From positions 1-9,602 of the forward strand of contig SFEK01000072.1 of assembly GCA_004557285.1 (NCBI GenBank): DNA of 9,602 bases. The letters run 5' to 3'. The stretch is from Bacteroidales bacterium (GTDB taxonomy: Bacteria; Bacteroidota; Bacteroidia; Bacteroidales; Bacteroidaceae). Shown one piece after another: positions 1 to 7,408 of the stretch. Position numbers and translations under genes: made by a program. Position 1 is the stretch's first letter. Each line of letters starts with the position of its first letter. The notes beneath the pieces are model-generated. The model was not told where the DNA came from and searched no databases. It worked only from the letters and a program-made list of their open reading frames with translations.

Positions 1-1
1 A

Positions 2-103
2 AATCTCACCCTTTATTTGAGGTCGGCCATCACACCTCTGCTCAAGAAGAGCAACAGTCCTGAATGTCATTCCACAAGCATCGGCCTCGGCTTGTCTTTT
101 TAA
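2..103 (+). CDS. C-terminal end of a probable outer-membrane beta-barrel protein (partial)
   Basis: An open frame runs from the left edge of the window through 33 codons to a TAA at 101-103. The last residues, TSIGLGLSF, alternate small and hydrophobic side chains and end in Phe. This is the usual signature of the last strand of a bacterial outer-membrane barrel, where the terminal aromatic residue is read by the BAM machinery. Frame 1 is also open from the edge, but stops at 61-63 and has no such ending, so this frame is preferred. The gene points towards tamL, so the two are convergent. The body of the protein lies outside the window and the family cannot be named. What is seen is the open frame and the barrel-like tail; the identity is inferred. 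Confidence 0.5.
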   Translation, partial: NLTLYLRSAITPLLKKSNSPECHSTSIGLGLSF

Positions 104-135
104 GTGGATTGCACGCAAAAAACAACCATTTTCAC

Positions 136-213
136 GAAGGTATCTTCATCAGCCTGTGAAGATACCTTCACCAACCAACGAAGATACTTTCACCAACCAA
201 CGAAGGTATCTTC
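136..213. repeat. Four-unit tandem array, 22-base period, palindromic 12-base core
   Basis: Units begin at 136, 158, 180 and 202, exactly 22 bases apart. Outer units carry the core GAAGGTATCTTC. Inner units carry its reverse complement GAAGATACCTTC, exact in unit 2 and with one change in unit 3 (GAAGATACTTTC). The ten-base spacers after units 2 and 3 are identical (ACCAACCAAC); the spacer after unit 1 differs. The arrangement is therefore forward, inverted, inverted, forward. Units 1 and 2 form a 13-base-pair stem (136-148 with 157-169); units 3 and 4 form a 12-base-pair stem with one G-U pair. This is read directly from the sequence; function is unknown. Confidence 0.85.
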
Positions 214-220
214 GTTTTTT
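180..220 (+). terminator. Probable rho-independent terminator made from array units 3 and 4
   Basis: The arms 180-191 and 202-213 pair over 12 positions (one G-U) around a ten-base loop, and the plus strand continues with G and then six T (215-220). It lies 76 bases after the stop of the plus-strand partial gene, so it would suit that gene. On the minus strand the matching hairpin (units 2 and 1) is followed by a T run only about 14 bases further on (near 116-121), so termination of tamL transcripts here is possible but weaker. Confidence 0.5.
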
Positions 221-268
221 CAGGGCTATTTCATACTGACTATGACTGATTTTTGTGTAAACGAACCA

Positions 269-351
269 AGTAGTACTTACTTGGTCATCGAAGTAGTACT
301 TACTTGACCCTCGCAGTAGTACTTACTTGACCCTCGCAGTAGTACTTACTT
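269..351. repeat. Four-unit tandem array, 23-base period, core AGTAGTACTTACTT
   Basis: The core AGTAGTACTTACTT begins at 269, 292, 315 and 338, exactly 23 bases apart, and is unchanged in all four copies. Units 2 and 3 are identical over the full 23 bases; the spacers of units 1 and 4 differ. Each core can fold as a small hairpin around the loop GTACT. The first is the strongest, with ACCAAGTA (265-272) pairing perfectly with TACTTGGT (278-285); the others have stems of four or five pairs. The unit is unrelated to that of the neighbouring array. Function is unknown. Confidence 0.85.
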
Positions 352-395
352 TGTGATGGTTGTCTGCCTGTTATCAATTCTTGATTTATTGCTTG

Positions 396-2711
396 TCAGA
401 AGGGATAACCCACAGCAAGGTGGATGGCCTGTCCGTCTTTGAATTTCGGGATGTTGTAGAAGCCACTCTTACCTGTTTCATAGGGCACATGCAGACCCAC
501 GCCCCAATCCAATCGCAACACCAGAAATTCCATGTCGTAACGCAATCCGATGCCTGTGCCCACTGCCAGTTCCTTGAAGACATTCCTCAACTTGAACTGA
601 GCACCGGGGCGATAACTGTCGCTGTGCAGTGCCCACACATTACCCGCATCCATGAAAGTGGCACCATAGAGGTTGTCAAAGATTCTGAACCGGTATTCGA
701 GATTGGTCTGAAACTTGATGTCGCCTGTCTGGTCAAGGTATGAATGGCGCTGCGCCGTGGCAGTGTAGTTGCCCGGTCCTATGCTTCGCACAGAGAAGGC
801 ACGGATGCTGTTGGCACCGCCCACATAAAACTGCTCGCTGTAAGGGGCGGCAGAGCTATTGCCATAGGTATAGATGATGCCAGCCGCCGTGTGCCAAACC
901 ACCTGATTGTTGCGGTCGATGCGCCATGTCTTGCTGATGCTGCTCTCCAGTTTCAAGAACTGGGCGTAGGGATTCTTGAACATCTGCTTGTCCTTCTCCG
1001 CCCATTCATGGCCAGCTGCCATATAGCCCAACGACAGCACATTGCCTGCCTCGGTGACGGTGGTTTGCCACACCAAAGGATTGCGGTGTTTCTTGGCACT
1101 ACTGTATTTCAGCATATAGCGCATCTTGGGAATGAACACATTCTGCATGGAGGCCTGCAGATAGGGATTTTCGGCCAGCACAGAGTCAAAACGAGCCGTG
1201 GTGTAATTCAGTTTCTGATATTGCAAGGTCAGCGGACTGAACTCGTGCAGCCATCGGTCGTTAGTCTGCCAACGGTAAGTCCACTCGCCCGACACGGTGT
1301 GCATCTTGAAGAAGCTCGGGCGTTTGAGGGTGTTGGTGGATGCCTTGACTATCGTGGCTGGTGTGTTGAAGAAACGCCGGCGCTTGAGAAACGGCACGAT
1401 AAGACGAGGAATCTCAACAGAGGCATCTACACCATACTCATAGGAGTTGAGATCGGTGGAAGAACCGCTTACCGTTCCGCCTTTCTGCCATTCATAAGAG
1501 CCATGCAGATTGATGTCGAGTTTCTCGCCGCCACGAAAGGCATTGCGCTTGGTGAGACCCACGACGAGTTCGGGTCCTGAACGCCCGTTGTCCTTACTGG
1601 TATAATTGGTCTCCACATAAAAATCGTAGGGCTTGTTGAACGTACAGGTGAGGTTGAGGTCAAGGGTATCGCAGAGCGAAGTGGTGTCGCGGGGCGTGAA
1701 ACCAAACTCTACCATGCTGAACAGTCCAGAATCATTGATTTTGTTGGCAGACTCGACATATTTGTCGTAACTGAATGGTTGTCGCGGACGCAGTTTCAGT
1801 TCGCGAAGGATGACACGCGGACGCATGGGTGGCTTCTTACCGTTGAAACGCACCTTGAAATAGCGGTGCGCAAACGAGTCGTGTAGCTCTTCCGTCGCCG
1901 TCTTGCGCATGTTGATGCAGATGTTGCCTATATACCATTTGCGACGGGCACGCTCGGGCACATTGTCGGCCATCTGCAGACGCAACTCTGCCCAGCCGTG
2001 TGCATCAGTGGTGTCTGCCAGGTATGAGGCATAACCTGCCTGGTAATAATAATAGCCATTGTTGCGGAAGAGTGAAGCCAAACGAGAACGTTCCGCATCC
2101 ATGGTTGCGGCATCAAAGGGAGAGTTTTTCTTGATTTTTGCCTCCTTGAGCGTGGTACGTATCAAACTGTCGGTTGCTGGAGGGAAGCCCACATACTGCA
2201 GTGTATCAACACGGAACAGCGTACCAAAATCCACATGATAGGCAATCTTGGCCTTCTTGGGATTTTTCTGTTTGATGACCTCATAATCCACCTTACCGTT
2301 GAGATAGCCATGATTGCGCATCACGGTTTGTGCCACCAAAGCACGCAGACTGGGGTTGACATTGCTCATGAGCACGGGAGCCTTGCCAAAGGTCTTGGTG
2401 ATCCACTGCGGCACCTTGCCATCCAAACCGGAAAAAGCATTCCATATCCACAAGCCATAGGGAAATGGCGTGCGGTAATAAGAACTGCCGAAAAGGGCAC
2501 CATTGGGTGCAGTGGCCAATGAAGCCTCAACCTCTTCCTGTGTAGTGGTGAAATGGCTATTGTCCTCGTAGTTCTTGTAGTCGATGTCCTTCAGCCCGAT
2601 GAACAGTTGGTCGTTCTCGGGGATATGCTTTGTGGTGGAGCAAGCCACCAACAGCGTGCCCACAACCAGCATCATTAGTACGGGCAACGGATGATACCAT
2701 TTATTCTGCAT
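396..2711 (-). CDS. tamL: TamL: outer-membrane Omp85-superfamily lipoprotein, partner of TamB
   Basis: The protein has 771 residues and is the Bacteroidota counterpart of TamA, working with TamB in assembly or lipid traffic at the outer membrane. It opens with a lipoprotein signal: a hydrophobic stretch (about 9-23) ending in the lipobox LVAC, with Cys24 as the lipidated residue. POTRA-like regions follow to about residue 350, then a beta-barrel to the end. Near 630-645 it carries GGANSIRAF followed by RSIGPG, the family's version of the Omp85 VRGF lid-lock motif. It ends in Phe (GYPF), a barrel signature. The ATG at 2709-2711 is chosen: it overlaps the tamB stop by 11 bases, has GAAGAG shortly upstream and fits the signal peptide. 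A GTG two codons upstream (2715-2717) is the alternative. The overlap implies translational coupling to tamB. BamA is unlikely because of the lipobox and the tamB neighbour. Confidence 0.88.
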   Translation of the reverse strand: MQNKWYHPLPVLMMLVVGTLLVACSTTKHIPENDQLFIGLKDIDYKNYEDNSHFTTTQEEVEASLATAPNGALFGSSYYRTPFPYGLWIWNAFSGLDGKVPQWITKTFGKAPVLMSNVNPSLRALVAQTVMRNHGYLNGKVDYEVIKQKNPKKAKIAYHVDFGTLFRVDTLQYVGFPPATDSLIRTTLKEAKIKKNSPFDAATMDAERSRLASLFRNNGYYYYQAGYASYLADTTDAHGWAELRLQMADNVPERARRKWYIGNICINMRKTATEELHDSFAHRYFKVRFNGKKPPMRPRVILRELKLRPRQPFSYDKYVESANKINDSGLFSMVEFGFTPRDTTSLCDTLDLNLTCTFNKPYDFYVETNYTSKDNGRSGPELVVGLTKRNAFRGGEKLDINLHGSYEWQKGGTVSGSSTDLNSYEYGVDASVEIPRLIVPFLKRRRFFNTPATIVKASTNTLKRPSFFKMHTVSGEWTYRWQTNDRWLHEFSPLTLQYQKLNYTTARFDSVLAENPYLQASMQNVFIPKMRYMLKYSSAKKHRNPLVWQTTVTEAGNVLSLGYMAAGHEWAEKDKQMFKNPYAQFLKLESSISKTWRIDRNNQVVWHTAAGIIYTYGNSSAAPYSEQFYVGGANSIRAFSVRSIGPGNYTATAQRHSYLDQTGDIKFQTNLEYRFRIFDNLYGATFMDAGNVWALHSDSYRPGAQFKLRNVFKELAVGTGIGLRYDMEFLVLRLDWGVGLHVPYETGKSGFYNIPKFKDGQAIHLAVGYPF

Positions 2712-5700
2712 TGTCACTCTTCAATTTAAATATGTCATTGAAATGCTGAAGGCTACGCCTCCATATCAAGCCCACACCATATTCGCGGGTATTGCCCTCA
2801 AGCCAGTCGTAGGCATTGTTGTCATAATAGAGTTTCACATATTTGTCGGCCGAATTGCCCAAGCGGTATTCAAAGGTGACATTGTCAAAGAACGACTCGT
2901 TCTGGTTGGTCACCTCGGCACCGGTCGATACCTTGCCACCTACCACTATCTTCAGGCGGTTGTTCCAGAAACGCTTGGAGAATTTGAACGAATAGTCGGT
3001 GTGGGTGTTTCCGCTGGCATCTGTGGCATTATCCATACCAAAGCTCAGGTCGAGCGTGCGCAGGGCATTGCCTGTGATATTGTTGATTTCGCTCTGCAGG
3101 AACGAACTGAGTGCGCTGTTCATGGAGAAACCGCTGGTGTTGCCGTCGGCCAGATACATGCCTGTGGTCAGCATAGTCACGGCCAGTTTGCCTCGTTGCT
3201 CTGTACCCATGGCCTGCAACTCGTTGTGCAGCGTCATGTCTTCAGGTGCATCAAGCGTAAACTCCAATCCCATGTTCGACAGCGTCTGGGTGATGTTTAC
3301 GCCACAGTCAAAATCCACACTCCGTTCCTGACCGCTTGCTCCCACATTGGCCTTGGTACGTTCGGTGGCCATGATGTTGAGTTTGGGGTTCATTGGGTCG
3401 CCGGTAAACTCGATGTAACTACCGTCCTGAATGGTGAAGGTCTTGAGCGGTATGACGGGAAGCGAATATTTCATCTCTCCGTTGTCGAGGGTATATTTTC
3501 CTGTAAGGCGAAGCTCTCCCTGGGCATTGTACGTCATGCGCAAACGACCTCCGCCAATCAAATCAACATAATTGGAATGGTCGGCGTTGAGATAACACAT
3601 CACATGCGCTCCCTGGTCGATGTTCATGGTCATGTCCATATTGAATCCTGACAGGGGTTGATGGGTCACGGTGGTTGTGGTGGTATCTGTAAAACTGGTA
3701 AACTTGATCAGTTCGTCCAATTGGTTGTCGGTGGTCAGCGGCGAGTCGCGCAGGATGTAGGATATGTCGGTAGTGCCCAGCACATCCAGTTGTCCTCTCA
3801 TCATGAGGTTGTTCACAGGTCCTTGTATAGAGGCCATGCAATCGACAAAGGCTTTGCCGTAAACCACACTGCGGCGGCGCTCCTTGGAATCAATCACCTT
3901 GATGTTTTTTCCCTGCATTTGCATGTTCATCCTCATGTCGTCGACATTGGAGAAGTCGATGTCGCCCTGCACCGTGAGCGGACTGTCGTTGGTGGCATAC
4001 ATCTTGAAGTCTTCCAACAGCAAATGGCTGCCCACAATGCGGATGGGGCCTTCGCAGAGCCTGAGGTTCACACCATATTGCGAACTCTTCAGATAGCAGG
4101 AATCAAGGGCCAGTTCACCATTGGCATCTATCTGCTTCAACGAACCTTTCACGCCGATGGTGCCATCGGCATACCCTCTCAAACGGATGATGCGGTCGGG
4201 GAAGAAACCGTTCAGCAGCCGTAATGGGGTATGATCCATCGATATGGTGGCATCGATGTCGCCACCACCTTCAGATTGGTAAGAGCCTCTGATGTCGGCC
4301 ACCTGCGCATCATTGCACAGCAGTATGCCGTCGATGGTGTGTGTACCGTCTGACTGGGGCATATATACAAACTCGGTGCCAATATTGCCCATACGACTTC
4401 CCTCGTAAGTCATGTTGTCGACAGCCAACGACGACGAAACCGACAGTTCTTCGGCGGTCTGTATGAGGTGGAAGTCGCCGTTCATCACACCTGTTATCTT
4501 GGGCATGTAGGGGATGACGGAGAGGATTTTCTCCAGATCAAACTGATGCAGTCCCACAGTAAGGTCCTGCAGGGCCTCTTCATTCTCGTCGTGGGTATAG
4601 ATTTGCACACCCATGCCATCTGTAGAGAACAGTTTCAGGTTGGCCGACACGCGCTTGTTGCTTCCCAAGTAGAGATAGTTGTCATCATTGACGGTAAACT
4701 GGCGGTAACCCAATATGGGGTCGTCGGTGAGCAGGTGCATCTTGATGCCGTCTTGCTCCATATAAGCCTCGGCACCCAATTTCAGTCCAAGGCGGTTCTT
4801 TTCGTCATAAAATCTCACCTTCATTCCCGACCCTCGCTCCAGCAAATAGCCGTCGAGCAGGGCGTTGAAGGTGTATTGCGGATTGTTCTTGGCATTGCGC
4901 ACCTGCACATGATAGTTGCATTGGGTAGAGTCTGACATGATGTCAATACGCAAGGTGTCGAGCAGCATGTTGGGGCGTTGCAGTTCCACCACCTCCACAT
5001 TGCCTATAAGTCCTGTGGTTGGCGATGACACCAGATTGACGTAGGCATCGTTATAGGCAAAGCCTGCATGCGACACAAAACGGCTGAACGGGTTTTCCTT
5101 GCCTGTGGTGAGAAAGACCTCGGCCAATGGCATCCGTGTTCTGAGGGCGGCAATGTCTATGCGCTTTTCCCTCCATTGTTTCATGATTTCCTCCTGCACG
5201 TTTTCGCATTGGGCAAGCACACGGCGGTAACTGCCCTGGGCATTGACCCGAAGCATGAAGTCGCCACAGGTCATCGAAGCATAGGTGGTGTCACGACTCG
5301 ACAGCACATCCACCACCATATCGTCGGGACGGAACACACGCCCCGAATCGACGATGACCAGGTCGGCAAGCAGGCCCTCAATATTCACATAACTGCTCAG
5401 GTCGGTATCCACATCCACATGGCAGCACAGCGAGGTAGAGAGTGGATAATCCACAAGACGCAGCCCCTGCCAGTCGGCATGTTCCAGTTCGGCCATCAGT
5501 GTAGAATGTATGGAGCCGCCTCGCTTGAGTTTGCGCATCAAGGCACTCACGCTGAATGTGCCGCGCAACAGGGGATTGTCGCTTTTGAGGGACACTTCTG
5601 CCTTGCCGCCATGCAGCGTGGCATTGAAGTCCATGCCGTCGAGCTGATATTTGCCGAACGTGAACTGACCGATATCGGCTCGGGCCGACAGGTCGGTGCG

Positions 5701-7281
5701 TGGCGACATCATATCGGTGCCTTGACCTTCTGCCCGCAAATCGGCAGTAAGACTGCCCATGCCGCTCGACGGCATGAAATGGCCTACACGAAACTGGCGG
5801 GCCATCAGTCTGGCGGCATAGTTCATGTTGCGCATATTCACACGGGCATTGCCCGCGATGCTGCCTCCACCCTGTGTCAGTTTGAAATTGGTGGCATAGC
5901 GTTGGCCGTCGATGCGCAAATCAGCACGCAGCCCTATGCCTTGGGGTACTGTCACTCCTGCCCCACCCTGTTGTGACAGCAGGGCGGTTACGAAGTCAAG
6001 ACGCTGGGTATTGGCTTCCAGGCGGAGGTTGGCCTGCATACGGTCGAGGTCTGCAAGATGGGAAGCCGTGCCCCGCAGGTTGGCATTGAATGCGGTGGGC
6101 AGTTTCACATTGAGGCCTGCAAGGCGCAGGTGTTTCATGTTGCCCTTGGCCACTGCCTTGACCGTGAGCGGCTGATTGGGCCAACTCTTGACAAAAGCCG
6201 AAGGCATGCCGCCCAAAAAGCGCATGATGTCTTGCTTGCCGAAAGCACCATCTGCCACCACACTGATTTGACCGGGATGGCGGTCGTCGAAAGCATTGAA
6301 GTCCATGGCTACATCTGCCCGCAGGTGGGACTCTGGCGTACTGATCCACAAGCCTGGCAAGGTGATGCTCAGCGAGTCCATATCCACCTTGGCCGTGATC
6401 TTGTCAATAGTCAGTCCGCTCTTTTCCTTGAACGAGCATTGGCGCAGCGACATGCGCAGGCGTGGCGCACTATAGTCGAGCGAATCAATGCCCACGTTGA
6501 TATCGCTCAAGGCGATATGGTTTACATCGAGTCCTTTGGTCTTTACCTTGAAACGGTTGTCATAAGCCAAGGAGCCTTTTGTCCAATCGAATTTCTTCAC
6601 TTGATACAGGCTCTTGCCAAGGTCGAAATAGCCATTGGCCACGCTGGCATCTCCCAGGGTGGCAGCTATCTGCAAAGTGTCGCCCGGCATGTGCAGGGTG
6701 ACGGCTGTCGATTTCACCCGCAGCCTATCTACGGTGATTCTCCACTTGTTTTCGCTCTTCGAGGTATCTGGCGGAACGGTATCGCTCAGCTCCACACTCA
6801 CCTGTGCATCCTGCAGCAAGGCATCATCCACCCTTACCGTTTCCTTGGCCCAGTTGATGCCATGACTGGTAAGGTAGAGTCGCTGCACCACGGCTTTGAC
6901 ACGCGCCTCATGCACAAAGTTGGCGGTATTGAGATGCAGCCCCGAAAAGTCGAGGGCGTCGATCTCCACTTGTTGACTGAACAAAGGCATCAGCTGGACA
7001 CTCACCACCAGACGTTGCACATCGGCAATGGTATCCTTCACCTGCGGCAACGAGTCGTTGGGTTGTATCATGCGGAAATGGTCAATGCACAAATCCAAGG
7101 GAAACACCAGCGACACATGACCTACGCTGATGTCCATGCCGGTTTTTTCAGAGGCATACGCTGCCACCTGCTTCACTGCCCAGTTTTGCACGGGTGGCAA
7201 ATAAAGCAGTACAGCAAGTGCAACGAACAGCACCAACGGTGTCATCACTACTGCCAAAAGCCATTTCCAGATCTTTTTCAT
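2701..7281 (-). CDS. tamB: TamB (DUF490 family): periplasm-spanning translocation and assembly module protein
   Basis: This is a 1526-residue protein, in the size range of the family. It starts MKKIWKW and has one N-terminal membrane helix (about 8-28) that anchors it in the inner membrane. A very long AsmA-like beta-rich region follows, expected to form a hydrophobic groove across the periplasm. The C-terminal part (roughly 1100-1500) is the TamB domain, recognisable by GGGRLRMTYN, then LTGKYTLDNGEMKYSLP, then IEFTGDPMNPKLNI near 1235-1300. TamB relatives are linked to outer-membrane protein assembly and to phospholipid transport. The frame is intact over its whole length. The ATG at 7279-7281 is preferred; a GTG two codons upstream (7285-7287) is possible. 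It is followed at once by tamL, the reverse of the tamA-tamB order of E. coli. A possible promoter and a leader hairpin lie upstream. Confidence 0.9.
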   Translation of the reverse strand: MKKIWKWLLAVVMTPLVLFVALAVLLYLPPVQNWAVKQVAAYASEKTGMDISVGHVSLVFPLDLCIDHFRMIQPNDSLPQVKDTIADVQRLVVSVQLMPLFSQQVEIDALDFSGLHLNTANFVHEARVKAVVQRLYLTSHGINWAKETVRVDDALLQDAQVSVELSDTVPPDTSKSENKWRITVDRLRVKSTAVTLHMPGDTLQIAATLGDASVANGYFDLGKSLYQVKKFDWTKGSLAYDNRFKVKTKGLDVNHIALSDINVGIDSLDYSAPRLRMSLRQCSFKEKSGLTIDKITAKVDMDSLSITLPGLWISTPESHLRADVAMDFNAFDDRHPGQISVVADGAFGKQDIMRFLGGMPSAFVKSWPNQPLTVKAVAKGNMKHLRLAGLNVKLPTAFNANLRGTASHLADLDRMQANLRLEANTQRLDFVTALLSQQGGAGVTVPQGIGLRADLRIDGQRYATNFKLTQGGGSIAGNARVNMRNMNYAARLMARQFRVGHFMPSSGMGSLTADLRAEGQGTDMMSPRTDLSARADIGQFTFGKYQLDGMDFNATLHGGKAEVSLKSDNPLLRGTFSVSALMRKLKRGGSIHSTLMAELEHADWQGLRLVDYPLSTSLCCHVDVDTDLSSYVNIEGLLADLVIVDSGRVFRPDDMVVDVLSSRDTTYASMTCGDFMLRVNAQGSYRRVLAQCENVQEEIMKQWREKRIDIAALRTRMPLAEVFLTTGKENPFSRFVSHAGFAYNDAYVNLVSSPTTGLIGNVEVVELQRPNMLLDTLRIDIMSDSTQCNYHVQVRNAKNNPQYTFNALLDGYLLERGSGMKVRFYDEKNRLGLKLGAEAYMEQDGIKMHLLTDDPILGYRQFTVNDDNYLYLGSNKRVSANLKLFSTDGMGVQIYTHDENEEALQDLTVGLHQFDLEKILSVIPYMPKITGVMNGDFHLIQTAEELSVSSSLAVDNMTYEGSRMGNIGTEFVYMPQSDGTHTIDGILLCNDAQVADIRGSYQSEGGGDIDATISMDHTPLRLLNGFFPDRIIRLRGYADGTIGVKGSLKQIDANGELALDSCYLKSSQYGVNLRLCEGPIRIVGSHLLLEDFKMYATNDSPLTVQGDIDFSNVDDMRMNMQMQGKNIKVIDSKERRRSVVYGKAFVDCMASIQGPVNNLMMRGQLDVLGTTDISYILRDSPLTTDNQLDELIKFTSFTDTTTTTVTHQPLSGFNMDMTMNIDQGAHVMCYLNADHSNYVDLIGGGRLRMTYNAQGELRLTGKYTLDNGEMKYSLPVIPLKTFTIQDGSYIEFTGDPMNPKLNIMATERTKANVGASGQERSVDFDCGVNITQTLSNMGLEFTLDAPEDMTLHNELQAMGTEQRGKLAVTMLTTGMYLADGNTSGFSMNSALSSFLQSEINNITGNALRTLDLSFGMDNATDASGNTHTDYSFKFSKRFWNNRLKIVVGGKVSTGAEVTNQNESFFDNVTFEYRLGNSADKYVKLYYDNNAYDWLEGNTREYGVGLIWRRSLQHFNDIFKLKSDNAE

Positions 7282-7298
7282 TTGCACAGATGATTATC

Positions 7299-7324
7299 AG
7301 GACCACCATGTCGGATGGTATCCT
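7299..7324 (-). other. Possible RNA hairpin in the tamB leader
   Basis: On the minus strand the leader contains AGGA, T, ACCAT, the loop CCGAC, ATGGT, GG and TCCT. ACCAT pairs with ATGGT and AGGA with TCCT, giving nine pairs with a small internal loop. No T run follows, so it is not a terminator. It sits 17 bases before the tamB ATG and could stabilise the message or influence translation. The pairing is seen; the role is inferred. Confidence 0.35.
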
Positions 7325-7337
7325 TAGGTTACATCTG

Positions 7338-7368
7338 CAAAGTAAGCAAATATTTTGGAAAAAAAGAA
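7338..7368 (-). promoter_or_regulatory. Weak candidate Bacteroidota promoter for tamB-tamL
   Basis: The minus strand has TTACTTTG at 7345-7338, one mismatch from the Bacteroidota -7 consensus TAnnTTTG. The T-rich TTCTTTT begins 19 bases further upstream, a poor match to the -33 box TTTG. The leader would be about 50 bases. It may give tamB-tamL transcription independent of the genes upstream. Confidence 0.35.
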
Positions 7369-7380
7369 CATTTTGACGAT

Positions 7381-7408
7381 AAAAAATCAAGATGTCACAT
7401 AAAATGAC
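7381..7408 (-). terminator. Weak possible terminator after the pseudouridine synthase gene
   Basis: Immediately after the stop codon the minus strand reads GTCA, a seven-base loop, TGAC (7408-7394), and seven bases later six T (7386-7381). The stem has only four pairs and the T run is detached, so at most partial termination is expected and readthrough into tamB is plausible. Confidence 0.2.

Larger units (their letters stand above)
104..395. other. Convergent intergenic region filled with tandem repeats
   Basis: This 292-base stretch lies between the stop of the plus-strand partial gene and the stop of tamL. I see no credible gene: the short open frames here are made of repeat units. It holds a 22-base-period array (136-213), a run of six T (215-220), a 23-base-period array (269-351) and a small AT-rich hairpin at 373-385 (ATCAA, three-base loop, TTGAT) just past the tamL stop. 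No promoter is expected, because genes end here from both sides. Likely roles are transcription termination in both directions or protein binding to the arrays. Confidence 0.7.

Noticed and set aside
104..307. A 67-codon plus-strand open frame across the repeat arrays
   Set aside because: Most of its codons are tandem-repeat units and it has no ribosome binding site or protein-like pattern.
136..351. CRISPR array
   Set aside because: The repeats are too short (12-14 base cores), the 8-10 base spacers are partly identical, and there are no cas genes nearby.
373..385. Hairpin as the main terminator of tamL
   Set aside because: The stem is only five AT-rich pairs with a three-base loop and no T run on the minus strand, so it is too weak to call alone.
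744..1580. A 278-codon plus-strand open frame
   Set aside because: It is antisense to the TamL barrel region, with no recognisable motif; a shadow of the real gene.
396..2711. BamA as an alternative identity for the TamL protein
   Set aside because: A clear lipobox with Cys24 and the overlapping tamB gene fit TamL; BamA is not a lipoprotein.
2743..3651. A 302-codon plus-strand open frame
   Set aside because: It is antisense to the conserved TamB C-terminal domain and has no family features.
6058..7293. A 411-codon plus-strand open frame
   Set aside because: It lies wholly antisense to the N-terminal part of tamB, whose product is clearly recognisable. The composition (rich in His and Gln, no domain) is typical of the reverse strand of a GC-balanced gene.
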